Shown here in pieces: positions 8,735 through 17,051 of a DNA stretch of 46,465 nucleotides. Made by a program: the position numbers and the translations under genes. Origin of the DNA: an uncultured Erysipelotrichaceae bacterium (lineage in GTDB: Bacteria; Bacillota_I; Bacilli_A; Erysipelotrichales; Erysipelotrichaceae); assembly GCA_902786245.1 (NCBI GenBank), contig CADABS010000031.1, positions 1-46,465 on the forward strand, written 5' to 3'. The notes beneath the pieces were generated by a model. That model saw only the letters and a program-made list of their open reading frames with translations. It was not told where the DNA came from and did no database searches. Numbering within the stretch: the first letter of the stretch is position 1; every line of letters begins with the position of its first letter.

Positions 8735-11419
8735 ATGGGACTGTTTACAAAGACAAAGGGAAACGGATGGAATTTTGATAAAAACTCAGGCACATTGTAC
8801 ATTGACGGAAAGCTTGACAATGTAAGTAAGTATTTTAATAAAATTGCGGATAAAGTCAGAAGAATCGTCTGCCGCAAAGGTGCAGTTCTGACTGCCGGAA
8901 CAGAACTTTTCAAAGATATGAGAAATCTTGAAACAGCGGATCTGTCTGCCCTGGATGTTTCCGGGTGCACTTCCTTCGGTTATATGTTTTCCTGCTGTAC
9001 GTCTCTGAAAGTCCTGGATCTTTCTTCCTGGGATATCAGAAATGCAAGAAACATGGAACGTATGTTCTTTCTCTGCCGGTCCCTGAAAAAAATCATCACC
9101 GGACCACAGTGGATCCCGCACAAAGTTACAGACACGGGCAGTATGTTCAACAGCTGCGGCAGCCTGGAGACAATCGAACAGGCGATGCTGGATCTTCCTT
9201 CCATCACTTACTGCAGTTACATGTTCCAGGACTGCGGCAGTCTGCGCACTCTGAATCTCCGGGGAATGGATGTACGGAACGCAGTTTATATGAGAAGCAT
9301 CTTCAGCGGCTGTAAAAATCTCAGAGAACTCGATCTGAGCGGCTGGCAGATCCCGGATCAATGCAATACAGAGAATATGTTTGAAGGGCTGTCCGGAAGC
9401 GTCCGCATCTATGCGGATGATGACAGTGTCATCAGACTGCTTCCGGATGGAATACAGGCACGCAGCCATGAACCGGAACAGAAACAATGCCCAGTCAAAG
9501 ACAAAGAAACACCGTCTGTGAATGAACCGGAACCGAAACAAAGCACTGTCAAAGACAAAAAAGCACAGTCTGTGAATAAACCGAAACCGAAAGAAAACAC
9601 CGTCAAAGACAAAGAAACACAGTCTCTGCATGCACAGGAACAGAATGACAGGATCATTCAGGGCAGCGGCTGGTCCTTTGATCCGGATACCGGTGCGCTG
9701 ACATTCAGCGGCATCATTGAAAAAGTACCGGATGCATTTGGATCCTTTGCGGAACAGGTCCTGACCGTCAAAGCACTGAAAGGGGCAGCTTTGAGAAATG
9801 GCAGGAATATGTTTAAAGGAATGAAAAATCTTGCCCTGGCAGATCTGAGGAAGCTGGATGTATCACAGTGTACAGATTTCACGTATATGTTCGGTTCGTG
9901 CAATGCCCTGAAGGTTCTTGATCTTTCTTCCTGGGATTTCACCAATGCAGCAACAGTCAATCATATGTTCTCGGGATGTACTGCCCTGGAAGAAATCATT
10001 ACCGGACCGAAATGGATTCCTCGGAATTTATCCACTGCCGTATTCATGTTCTCCGGATGCCGGAAACTGCAGGAACTCGATTTCTCTGCCTGGGCAGAAG
10101 CTCCGTTGGAGAATACCTGCGGCATGTTCTACGGATGTACATCTCTGAGGGAACTGGATCTTTCAATGATCCATACAGCGAAAATCAAAAACATTGGCAA
10201 TATGTTCAACGGCTGCACAGACCTGCAGTCTCTCCATCTGGACGGGTGGGATGTTTCCGCTGCCGAAAAAATGGATGCCATGTTCAAAGAATGTGGATCC
10301 CTGACGGAACTGAATCTCAGCGGCTGGGATGTTTCCGGTGTATCTGATATGACCTGGATGTTCGGCGGCTGCGAAAAACTGAAAACTCTGGATCTGCGGG
10401 GATGGCGGATCGATAAAAGAACAGATACCGAAAATATGTTCCGCAGTCTGCCGAAAACGGTACACATCTGTGCGGATGATAAGAGTGTTGTGAATTCTCT
10501 GCCGGACTATCTCAAAGTCAAGGCTGTTCAGGCGGAAATACAGACATCAGAAAAGGAAAGAACAGCACCTTCGGTGAAAGAAACAGAGCCAGCACATGCA
10601 GTGCCGGAAAACATAGAGACAGGATTGCCGGAAGATGCATATTCTCTGTATCTCAGAGCCATTGGCTACTGCAACGGAACGGAAGGACTGCCGCAGGACC
10701 TCAATCAGGCACTGCAGACTGCTCTGGCTGCCAAAGAACATGCAGAAGGGCAGCTGTTGAACAATATCCGGTATCTGATTGCACAGATCGGATGGATGCA
10801 CACGTATGACCGTGAGGATGAATCAGAAGATATGATCGGTCAAAGGAGAGATGCAGCAAAGAACGGCGATACGAATGCCCTGCTGGATCTCGCGAACCGT
10901 CTGTACTTCGGATCGGAATATGTGGACAAAGACCCGGAGGAAGCGCTGATCTGTGCGGTACAGATAAAATACAGCAGATTCTCCGAGAATAAGCTATATG
11001 CGGAAAATCTGCTCGAAGTTCTTAGGGAAAACAGTCTGTATGATACACTGGCAGCCGGACTGGAAGCGGAAAAATCCGGTTATCTGGCAGAAGCATTCAA
11101 ACAATACGAGAAAGCTGCTCTGCAGGGAAGTGCAGCAGGCATGTGGTATCTTTCCCGGATGTACCGGGATGGTAAAGGGACTGCCGCAAACCTGAAGAAA
11201 TCCGATGCATTCAAAGAACTGGCGGCCTCTCTCGGCTGGGGTGAAGCTCTGTTTACAGATGCGAAAGACAGTTTCAATACATACATTAAAGGCGGCAGCG
11301 CAGAAGAAGCGCGGGATAAGATACGCAAAGCAGAGGCATACGGACATCGCCTGAGTAAAAACCAGAATCATGAACTCGGAAAGATGGAGGTGCGGGTGCT
11401 GCAGGTTCTGGGGTACTGA
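8735..11419 (+). CDS. Two-module BspA-like (DUF285) protein with Sel1-like C-terminus
   Basis: An 894-residue protein without a signal peptide. Residues about 9-245 and 309-592 are two similar modules, each opening with a GxGWxFDxxTGxLxxxG strand followed by DUF285 leucine-rich repeats of the form MFxxCxxLxxLDLSxWD. Between them is a Lys/Glu/Pro linker with three 18-residue repeats beginning VKDK. Residues about 629-894 look like Sel1/TPR helical repeats (ALICAVQIKY, AAGMWYLSRMYRDGKG). DUF285 proteins in this phylum are usually secreted surface proteins; lack of an export signal suggests a cytoplasmic scaffold. GGAGAT precedes the start, two bases after the broken upstream gene. Confidence 0.75.
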   Translation: MGLFTKTKGNGWNFDKNSGTLYIDGKLDNVSKYFNKIADKVRRIVCRKGAVLTAGTELFKDMRNLETADLSALDVSGCTSFGYMFSCCTSLKVLDLSSWDIRNARNMERMFFLCRSLKKIITGPQWIPHKVTDTGSMFNSCGSLETIEQAMLDLPSITYCSYMFQDCGSLRTLNLRGMDVRNAVYMRSIFSGCKNLRELDLSGWQIPDQCNTENMFEGLSGSVRIYADDDSVIRLLPDGIQARSHEPEQKQCPVKDKETPSVNEPEPKQSTVKDKKAQSVNKPKPKENTVKDKETQSLHAQEQNDRIIQGSGWSFDPDTGALTFSGIIEKVPDAFGSFAEQVLTVKALKGAALRNGRNMFKGMKNLALADLRKLDVSQCTDFTYMFGSCNALKVLDLSSWDFTNAATVNHMFSGCTALEEIITGPKWIPRNLSTAVFMFSGCRKLQELDFSAWAEAPLENTCGMFYGCTSLRELDLSMIHTAKIKNIGNMFNGCTDLQSLHLDGWDVSAAEKMDAMFKECGSLTELNLSGWDVSGVSDMTWMFGGCEKLKTLDLRGWRIDKRTDTENMFRSLPKTVHICADDKSVVNSLPDYLKVKAVQAEIQTSEKERTAPSVKETEPAHAVPENIETGLPEDAYSLYLRAIGYCNGTEGLPQDLNQALQTALAAKEHAEGQLLNNIRYLIAQIGWMHTYDREDESEDMIGQRRDAAKNGDTNALLDLANRLYFGSEYVDKDPEEALICAVQIKYSRFSENKLYAENLLEVLRENSLYDTLAAGLEAEKSGYLAEAFKQYEKAALQGSAAGMWYLSRMYRDGKGTAANLKKSDAFKELAASLGWGEALFTDAKDSFNTYIKGGSAEEARDKIRKAEAYGHRLSKNQNHELGKMEVRVLQVLGY
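9494..9655 (+). repeat. Three tandem 54-bp coding repeats (linker)
   Basis: Units begin at 9494, 9548 and 9602 with GTCAAAGACAAAGAAACA-like sequence and encode VKDKETPSVNEPEPKQST-type peptides. They form the charged linker between the two DUF285 modules and could change copy number by slippage without breaking the frame. Confidence 0.8.
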
Positions 11420-11432
11420 TCATCAGAGAAAG

Positions 11433-11458
11433 CCTGTCGGAGGACAGGTTTTCTTTCG
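11433..11458 (+). terminator. Rho-independent terminator
   Basis: CCTGTC/GACAGG stem with a GGAG loop followed by TTTTCTTTC, directly after the DUF285 gene. Confidence 0.8.
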
Positions 11459-11473
11459 TCTGCTGGAAGCAGT

Positions 11474-12091
11474 ATGATGCATGGTATGGAAATCATACGG
11501 TATCTGAAAAAACATCCGGAGCTGAGCATCCGGATGAGTGCCCTGTGGAGTCTTGTCTACGGAGTATTCAACCTGTCCCTGTCTCTTACCCGGAAATCAT
11601 ACTGGTATCTGGCAATAGGCGCGTATTTTCTGATCCTGGGAACCGGCAGACTGACAGCTGCCGCAGTGAAGGGAAAACTGAAGACAAAACTGCGTATGAC
11701 AGCAGGCATGATCCTGTTTCTTGCCGCTGTCATTGCCGGACTGATGTATATGACGATCCACGAAGTTGTCTATCCGGAAGGAAACAGAATGATCGTGATC
11801 GGGCAGGCTGCGTTTGTTTTCACCATGCTCGGTGCGGCTGTATATAACATGATTCTTTCCATCCGCAGAAAAGACCGTACGGTGATCATGGCCAGGAATC
11901 TGTCCATGACAGCAGCCGTCGGTGCAGTGCTTTCGCTGCAGAGAACGATGCTGGGTACATTCGGCAATGCCGCAGATACATTCAATATTCAGATCGGTGC
12001 ATATACCGGGGCAGGAGCAGTGATCATTCTTTTCCTTCTGGCATATGATCTGCTCAGGGAATCAAAGAAAAAGATAGGGGAATCAGAATGA
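11474..12091 (+). CDS. Uncharacterised multi-pass membrane protein
   Basis: A 205-residue protein with about six predicted membrane helices (for example ALWSLVYGVFNL, MILFLAAVIAGLMY and a final AVIILFLLAYDLL) and a Lys-rich cytoplasmic tail. I do not recognise the family. It overlaps the next gene by ATGA, so the two are translationally coupled. The start is either 11474 or the in-frame ATG at 11486; the upstream GGAAG suits the first. Confidence 0.65.
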   Translation: MMHGMEIIRYLKKHPELSIRMSALWSLVYGVFNLSLSLTRKSYWYLAIGAYFLILGTGRLTAAAVKGKLKTKLRMTAGMILFLAAVIAGLMYMTIHEVVYPEGNRMIVIGQAAFVFTMLGAAVYNMILSIRRKDRTVIMARNLSMTAAVGAVLSLQRTMLGTFGNAADTFNIQIGAYTGAGAVIILFLLAYDLLRESKKKIGESE

Positions 12092-12429
12092 AAGTACTGG
12101 CAGTTGTCGGTGCAGGAAAAGGCGGAAATACCGACGCATTGGTAAATGCTTTTGTACAGAGTGCTGTCAAAGTAGGACAGCAGGCAGAAATTGAATATCT
12201 GTTTGAGAAAAAGAACATTCACGGCTGCAATGGCTGCTATATCTGCCGGAAAACCGGATCCGGTACATGTACGATGCATGATGATCTGACACCGGTTCTG
12301 AAAAAGGCAGCGGAAGCGGATGTGATCGTGCTGGCTTCTCCGGTATATTTCTACAATGTCTCGGCACAGCTCAAGATGTTCATGGACAGAACATATGCCA
12401 TCAGTAAGCAGAAAATGGAAAAAAGCTGA
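12088..12429 (+). pseudogene. Truncated flavodoxin-like NAD(P)H-dependent reductase
   Basis: The 113 residues start like a NADPH-dependent FMN reductase/iron-sulfur flavoprotein: MKVLAVVGAGKGGNT (FMN phosphate loop), HGCNGCYICRKTGSGTC (Cys-rich segment) and VIVLASPVYFYNVSAQLKMFMDR (flavin-stacking loop). The family is normally about 180-200 residues; here it ends soon after MDRTYA, and the last sheet strands and helix are missing. The loss coincides with the GGTTCGGA repeat region downstream, so the 3' end was probably replaced by that sequence. A shortened product may still be made, but a full flavodoxin fold is unlikely. Confidence 0.6.
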
Positions 12430-12470
12430 TGGCAGTTTGAAGTCTTTACTTAAGCGCTAGAGGAGAAATA

Positions 12471-12535
12471 AAATCCGAACCTTTTCATTCATAAAACCCA
12501 GTGTTTAAGCCAAATATGAGAAAAGGTTCGGATTT
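12471..12535. repeat. Perfect 16-bp inverted repeat of the GGTTCGGA cluster
   Basis: AAATCCGAACCTTTTC (12471-12486) is repeated exactly in inverse at 12520-12535, with 33 bases between. It is the left part of a group of GGTTCGGA copies in an A+T-rich, non-coding patch right after the truncated reductase. It could be a MITE-like element end or a strong RNA hairpin. Confidence 0.7.
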
Positions 12536-12538
12536 ATC

Positions 12539-12594
12539 AAAGGTTCGAAAGGTTCGGATAAATGAAAAAATCCGAAGGTTCGGATTTTTCAATT
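12539..12594 (+). repeat. Direct AAAGGTTCG copies ending in a terminator-like hairpin
   Basis: AAAGGTTCG occurs at 12539 and 12548. It is followed by AAAAATCCGAA-GG-TTCGGATTTTT (12566-12589), an 11-bp perfect stem with a run of T. Any AATCCGAA arm here can pair with several TTCGGATT arms, so alternative hairpins are possible. The rest of 12430-12714 has no gene I can support. Confidence 0.6.
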
Positions 12595-12714
12595 GAAATT
12601 GTACATTCACAGGTCCCAAAGTCAGGAAGTCAATTGATAACTTACATTAAATATTATATAAGATTTCAATGAGGTTGCATGTTTCTCATTGAACAGCCAT
12701 GCCGGACAGACGGT

Positions 12715-12741
12715 GCCGTGCGTGATCATGGCGGTTTTTTT
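12715..12741 (+). terminator. Probable rho-independent terminator
   Basis: GCCGTG/CATGGC (one G-U pair) with a 6-base loop, then GG and seven T residues. It lies about 45 bases before the Sel1-repeat gene and argues against the longer upstream start of that reading frame. Confidence 0.5.
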
Positions 12742-12786
12742 ACATTGCGGACATGCAAGAATTGTTTCCGCAGGGAGGAAAACAGC

Positions 12787-13617
12787 ATGATGGATACACA
12801 GAAAAAATACACCGTGGAAGGTGTTGTCAATGAACTGAAGCAGTTATTGCATGAAGATATTCCCGAAGGATACAGACGCTGGGCAGAGGACGGCATTGTA
12901 TTCATGCGGAAATACAGTGAAGCAGATGTACAGGATTTTCCCAATAATATCTTTGCCTATATCGGCGATACGCCGATGCCGGAAAGAATCAGAGAACTGG
13001 TGGAAGGCATTCTGGAACAGGGAATCAGCGAAGGCAGCGGCAGAGCCGCATGCAATCTGGGTGCCCTGTATTATACCGGTGCCATCGGCGAACAGTCCTA
13101 TGCCAAAGCCAGGGAATACTATGAGATCGCGGCAGAATCCGATGATGAGCAGGCAGTCGAGAACCTGGGTGAATGCTGGTATCTGGGCAGGGATTGCGAA
13201 CAGGACTATCAGAAAGCGTTTGAATGCTATGCAAAAGGCGCATTCAACGGAAGGGTCGGTTCGCTGTTCAGAATTGCGGATATGTACCGGTACGGGCAGT
13301 ATGTGACAAAGAACGAAACAGAAGCGTACCGCATCATCTCCAGATGCATCGATCTGATCAATGCCGACCATGATAAATTCGTCTTCTTTGAACCCGATGT
13401 CTATGTGCGCTATGGCGAGATGTTACTGACGGGCAGCGGTACAGAGAAAGATCCGTTAAGGGCACTGTACTGGGCCCAGCAGGCGGAATACGGCTTCCGC
13501 CATCAGGAAGCAGACCATATGTATGAGGCAAGACTCGGTACGGAAAGGGCGATGCGTCTGATTCATGCATGTAGGCAGGTACTGGACCGCGAAAACGGTA
13601 TTTCCCCTGCCAATTGA
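12787..13617 (+). CDS. Sel1-like repeat protein
   Basis: A 276-residue soluble protein with Sel1-type repeats, for example AACNLGALYYTGAIGEQSYAKAREYYEIAA and AVENLGECWYLGRDCEQDYQKAFECYAKGA in sequence order (residues about 80-150). Each pairs two helices, as in TPR-like scaffolds that hold partner proteins. GGGAGG lies 10 bases before ATG 12787 and a terminator sits upstream, so this start is preferred to the longer frame. It resembles the C-terminal domain of the DUF285 protein nearby, so the two may act together; this is only an inference. Confidence 0.75.
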   Translation: MMDTQKKYTVEGVVNELKQLLHEDIPEGYRRWAEDGIVFMRKYSEADVQDFPNNIFAYIGDTPMPERIRELVEGILEQGISEGSGRAACNLGALYYTGAIGEQSYAKAREYYEIAAESDDEQAVENLGECWYLGRDCEQDYQKAFECYAKGAFNGRVGSLFRIADMYRYGQYVTKNETEAYRIISRCIDLINADHDKFVFFEPDVYVRYGEMLLTGSGTEKDPLRALYWAQQAEYGFRHQEADHMYEARLGTERAMRLIHACRQVLDRENGISPAN

Positions 13618-13710
13618 CTGCTGCAATAAGAAGCAGAGGATAAGGCAGGCAATGCCCTTACAGCCATTCGGGAAGGATACTTTGCAGGTCTCAAACCGTA
13701 AAGAACACCA

Positions 13711-13747
13711 ACCGCATGCACAGATGTGCAGCGGTTTTTTCTTTTCC
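13711..13747 (+). terminator. Rho-independent terminator
   Basis: ACCGC-A-TGCAC pairs with GTGCA-GCGGT around AGAT and is followed by TTTTTTCTTTT. It ends the Sel1 gene transcript about 95 bases after its stop. Confidence 0.85.
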
Positions 13748-13756
13748 TGTGCTTGA

Positions 13757-13775
13757 CTGTTCCCTAAGGGAACAG
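13757..13775 (+). promoter_or_regulatory. Inverted repeat inside a promoter (candidate operator)
   Basis: CTGTTCCC-TAA-GGGAACAG is a perfect 8-bp inverted repeat. It overlaps TTGACT (13753-13758) and precedes GATAAT (13779-13784), upstream of the zinc-ribbon gene. The spacer between the hexamers would be 20 bases, long for sigma-A, so an activator or repressor may bind here. Confidence 0.4.
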
Positions 13776-13814
13776 ACCGATAATAAAAGAACGAAACACA
13801 GGAGAGAACATAAA

Positions 13815-15191
13815 ATGTCAGAAAAGAAAACGAATCTCGTTCCGGCAGTATGCACACAGTGCGGCGCCAAGCTGGAAGTCGATCCTGATCAGGAGGCAGC
13901 GGTATGCCCGTACTGCGGAACGCCGTTCATCACTGAAAAGGCAATCAATCATTACAATATTACCCATGTCCATCAGAACAATACCGTGCATATCCAGCAG
14001 GGCAGGAAGGGAATCTTCCAGTCTATGGCAGATCTTGCGGACAGGCAGCTGGAAAGAGAACAGAACGCCAAGATCAGAGAACAGGAACTGCAATTGGAGA
14101 AGCAGAAACTCGAAATGATCAGGGAAGAAAAAAGAAAAGCAGCCGCCTCATCGTTCCTCAAGAAGATTCCCTGGTTCTTTGGATGGATCTATATATTCCC
14201 GCTTCCCCTGACCATTCTTTTATCCAGGAAACAGGATATCGATCCCCGGAAGAAGAAAATATATATCGGCGGCGCCTGGGCTGCATATGCAGTACTGATT
14301 CTGTTACTGATCATCACCGGCAGAGCATCGGAAAAGAAAGAAACCGCAGCTCAGACACCTGTGATCGAACAGAAAGAACAGCAGACAGAACAGGAAACTG
14401 TTACATGGCAGGAGAAGACAAAACAGGCCAATGACTTCGATACCATGGAACATGTCACAGTAACAATCGGTGATTATCAGATCGATGTACCTGCATGGCC
14501 GCAGGACAGTGACGGAAATTATCTCATGAAGGACAGCGCAGGAAAACTGGTTGCTGTATTCAGAGTGCTGCATAATAATACTGCTTATACGGATGAAACG
14601 CTGGTACAGAGAAGATCTGCTGATCTCAGGGATATGATGAAAGCTGACATTTTTCAGAATTCTGAATTGATTTCAGAGGACTCCGTCAAGATCAACGGCA
14701 TTGTTATGAACGATGGTGTCTTTCATTCCGAATTTGTAACAACCAGTAATAATGTACCGGTCATAAACAGAATGATCTGGTTTTCCAATCCTTCTGATTC
14801 TTCGGTAAATATTATTCATTTCATGGAGACAGACAGTTCGCCTGCAGGCCATACAGACGATCTTATGAAAATCATAAACTCAATCAGAATTGCAGAAATA
14901 CCGCAGGAGTCTGCAGAAACATCCGGCAATGGCATGACATTTGAAGAATTCAAGAAGTACATGGATGATTATGAGAGCTTCTTTGTTTCCTATGCGGAAT
15001 TCATGAAGACCTATGATGCCAATGATACGAGTATGCTTTCACAGTATATTGAAGTACTCTCACAGTACAATGATGCAATGGCTGCACTGGATGCGATTGA
15101 TGAATCGCAGCTGACACCGGAACAGGATGCCTATTATACAGAGGTGATGCTGAGAATCAGCCAGAAGCTTCTGGAAGCAGCGAATCAGTAA
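13815..15191 (+). CDS. Zinc-ribbon membrane protein with extracytoplasmic domain
   Basis: A 458-residue protein. Residues 13-34 form a zinc ribbon (CTQCG..CPYCG, Cys13/16/31/34), then a Gln/Glu/Lys coiled coil (about 70-112), two membrane helices (about 118-136 and 149-169), and an extracytoplasmic region. Its central part (VTVTIGDYQIDVPAW..) resembles small beta-sheet domains of lipoproteins that take stress or lipid ligands, and its end (about 380-458) is helical. No enzyme motif is seen. CAGGAGAG precedes ATG 13815. Function unknown; a membrane sensor or scaffold is possible. Confidence 0.7.
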   Translation: MSEKKTNLVPAVCTQCGAKLEVDPDQEAAVCPYCGTPFITEKAINHYNITHVHQNNTVHIQQGRKGIFQSMADLADRQLEREQNAKIREQELQLEKQKLEMIREEKRKAAASSFLKKIPWFFGWIYIFPLPLTILLSRKQDIDPRKKKIYIGGAWAAYAVLILLLIITGRASEKKETAAQTPVIEQKEQQTEQETVTWQEKTKQANDFDTMEHVTVTIGDYQIDVPAWPQDSDGNYLMKDSAGKLVAVFRVLHNNTAYTDETLVQRRSADLRDMMKADIFQNSELISEDSVKINGIVMNDGVFHSEFVTTSNNVPVINRMIWFSNPSDSSVNIIHFMETDSSPAGHTDDLMKIINSIRIAEIPQESAETSGNGMTFEEFKKYMDDYESFFVSYAEFMKTYDANDTSMLSQYIEVLSQYNDAMAALDAIDESQLTPEQDAYYTEVMLRISQKLLEAANQ

Positions 15192-15198
15192 CAGATAT

Positions 15199-15240
15199 AA
15201 AAGTACTCTGCGATGTGAAATACACCACAGAGTATTTTTA
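15199..15240. terminator. Shared bidirectional terminator
   Basis: AAGTACTCTG (15201-15210) pairs with CAGAGTATTTTT (15228-15239), with a small inner GTG/CAC pair. T-rich flanks occur on both strands, so it serves both convergent genes. Confidence 0.8.
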
Positions 15241-15248
15241 ATCAGTTA

Positions 15249-15998
15249 TTATTTCTGCATTTTTGTTTCCTGGGCGATGGCTTCAATTTTCTGTTCTTCG
15301 ATGTGGAGCAGGTCTCTGTCATTCTGCAGAGAAATCATTTCATCATAGACCTGTGACTGAAGGGCTTTCAGCTCTTCCCAGGAAGTCTTTAATGTTTCAT
15401 TCTGCGATCTGAATCTGTCCAGCAGGGAACGGTATTCTTTGGCAGCGGTGTATCTGCCGGTATGTTCAGCAATCTTTGAAAACGGTATTTCTGCTTTATG
15501 GAGACGGGACCGACGGGGAATGTTTTCTCCGCTGATGCCAAGTATCTTTCTGCAGGTGCTGACTTCATCGGAAAGACTGTCAAATGCCTGCTGCTGTGCA
15601 TTGATATCTTTCTGTTTACTGTCGATATCACTCTGCAGGGCGCTGACCACCGCTTCTTTCTGATAGATTTTCTCTTCCAGTTCTGTGATCCGGGTATTCA
15701 GTTCATCCATCTGCCGGCTGTATTCCTCTGGATTTGTACTGATTTCGGCTTTCAGTATTTCCAGTTCCTGCTGGGCCTGCTGATATCCCTGCCTGCGTCC
15801 GTTGAGGTATTCTGTGAATGCTGAACAGCCGGCTTCATCATAATCCACGGAAGAAGTGCCGCATTTACTGTTCCAGTATTCTGTATCATCGAAGCCCGGT
15901 TCTGCAGAAACAGGAATGAGCGGGCTGACTGTCAGCGCTGTACATACAGCAATCAGACATCTGATTGGTTTTGTGTTTTTTAGGGTGCAATTCTGCAT
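15249..15998 (-). CDS. Secreted coiled-coil protein
   Basis: A 249-residue protein with a signal peptide (residues 1-32, cleavage near PVSAEP), a short Cys-containing region (CGTSSVDYDEAGCSAF) and long heptad-rich helices (about 70-150 and 190-249). It resembles the N-terminal coiled coil of PcsB-type or P60-type cell-wall hydrolase partners, but no CHAP, NlpC or glucosaminidase domain follows. It may be a stand-alone regulator of cell-wall hydrolysis or a shortened family member. AAGGAGA lies 5 bases before the start. Confidence 0.7.
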   Translation of the reverse strand: MQNCTLKNTKPIRCLIAVCTALTVSPLIPVSAEPGFDDTEYWNSKCGTSSVDYDEAGCSAFTEYLNGRRQGYQQAQQELEILKAEISTNPEEYSRQMDELNTRITELEEKIYQKEAVVSALQSDIDSKQKDINAQQQAFDSLSDEVSTCRKILGISGENIPRRSRLHKAEIPFSKIAEHTGRYTAAKEYRSLLDRFRSQNETLKTSWEELKALQSQVYDEMISLQNDRDLLHIEEQKIEAIAQETKMQK

Positions 15999-16147
15999 GA
16001 TGTCTCCTTGTGTATAGATGAAAGAATTCGTATCGATTAATACATATATCGTACATCAAATTGCAGAATACAATCCGTGAATATGTCCTGGTGACAGATG
16101 ATTTGTTCTGCGGATTTGCATTATAATACTGGCAGTAGAGAAAGAAT

Positions 16148-17014
16148 ATGAAGAATACAATGAAAGCATTATTGGTACTGCCGCTGGTACTGTCACTGGC
16201 AGGATGCGGTTCGTCTGAACCGGCAGTGACAGAGGAAGTAAAAGAAGAAACAGCTGCGGAAACACCGGAAGAAGACAGCAGCAAATCCGGATTCAGCCCG
16301 TTTACGGCAATCGATACGGATGAGCTGACAGTCACGGTTACAGCTGTGGATGTGGAGAGTGATGAACCGATCAAGCTGGAGTATGAGAATAAAACAGCAG
16401 ATAGAGAATTTGCAATACGGTATCCGCATGTAACAATCGATGGTTTTGAAGATGAAGATATTGATGAAATCCATGTTAAGCCGGGGAAAACAGCGAAAGA
16501 TCAGATCTACAACAGTTATCTGCCGGCAATGTCGGAACTTGGTGTGACATTTACTGATTTTGAACTTGATATTCAGGTCTTCGATGCGGATACCAATGAG
16601 GCAGTACTGGAAGAAACTTTCCATGTATATCCGTATGGCGAAGACAGAGCAGAGGAATTTGTACTGAAAGAAGACATGTTCAAAGCAGTGCTTCTGGATA
16701 ATGATGAATGCAGAATATCCGTTATAAGCGATCAGTTTAAAGCCGATCAGGGCCGTTTCAGTGTATATACACTTATTGAAAACAAGACAGATCACGAAAT
16801 CAGATTCCGCTTTGATCAGGGCAGTGTCAACGGTACTGAATGTGACGTCGATGCATATGCGTCTTCTGTGCGGGCAGGAAGCAGGTGCATCACTACTCTG
16901 TACTGGGAAGGTGTCACTGCTGAGAGCATTGAAGAAGCCTCCTGTACAATCAGATTGCTTGATGACAATCGTACGGAAACCGGAACAGAAACATTAACGT
17001 ATAAGCCTGAATAA
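16148..17014 (+). CDS. Uncharacterised lipoprotein
   Basis: A 288-residue lipoprotein: signal MKNTMKALLVLPLVLSLAGC with lipid-modified Cys20, an acidic Glu/Thr/Ser spacer (about 22-50) and two similar beta-rich halves (about 55-160 and 170-285). The second half includes YTLIENKTDHEIRFRF, like the FxxNxTxxxIxF strands of immunoglobulin-like lipoprotein domains. No catalytic motif is visible. A TATAAT lies about 25 bases upstream (16120-16125), and GAGAAAG serves as the ribosome site. Confidence 0.75.
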   Translation: MKNTMKALLVLPLVLSLAGCGSSEPAVTEEVKEETAAETPEEDSSKSGFSPFTAIDTDELTVTVTAVDVESDEPIKLEYENKTADREFAIRYPHVTIDGFEDEDIDEIHVKPGKTAKDQIYNSYLPAMSELGVTFTDFELDIQVFDADTNEAVLEETFHVYPYGEDRAEEFVLKEDMFKAVLLDNDECRISVISDQFKADQGRFSVYTLIENKTDHEIRFRFDQGSVNGTECDVDAYASSVRAGSRCITTLYWEGVTAESIEEASCTIRLLDDNRTETGTETLTYKPE

Positions 17015-17039
17015 AGATCATGCAATGCATGGTCTTTTT
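17015..17039 (+). terminator. Rho-independent terminator
   Basis: AGATCATGC/GCATGGTCT stem (one weak pair), AAT loop, then TTTTTC, directly after the lipoprotein stop codon. Confidence 0.75.
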
Positions 17040-17051
17040 CAGAAAGGATGA

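Noticed and set aside
8786-9631. Minus-strand ORF with repeated Phe-rich segments
   Set aside because: The repeats are the complement of the coding linker of the DUF285 gene.
9494-9655. CRISPR-like direct repeats
   Set aside because: The 54-bp units abut without spacers and encode a protein linker.
12471-12594. Short CRISPR array
   Set aside because: Copies differ in length and orientation, with no regular spacers or leader, and no cas gene is near.
12679-12786. Longer start for the Sel1-repeat gene
   Set aside because: The extension crosses a probable terminator and has no ribosome site, whereas GGGAGG fits ATG 12787.
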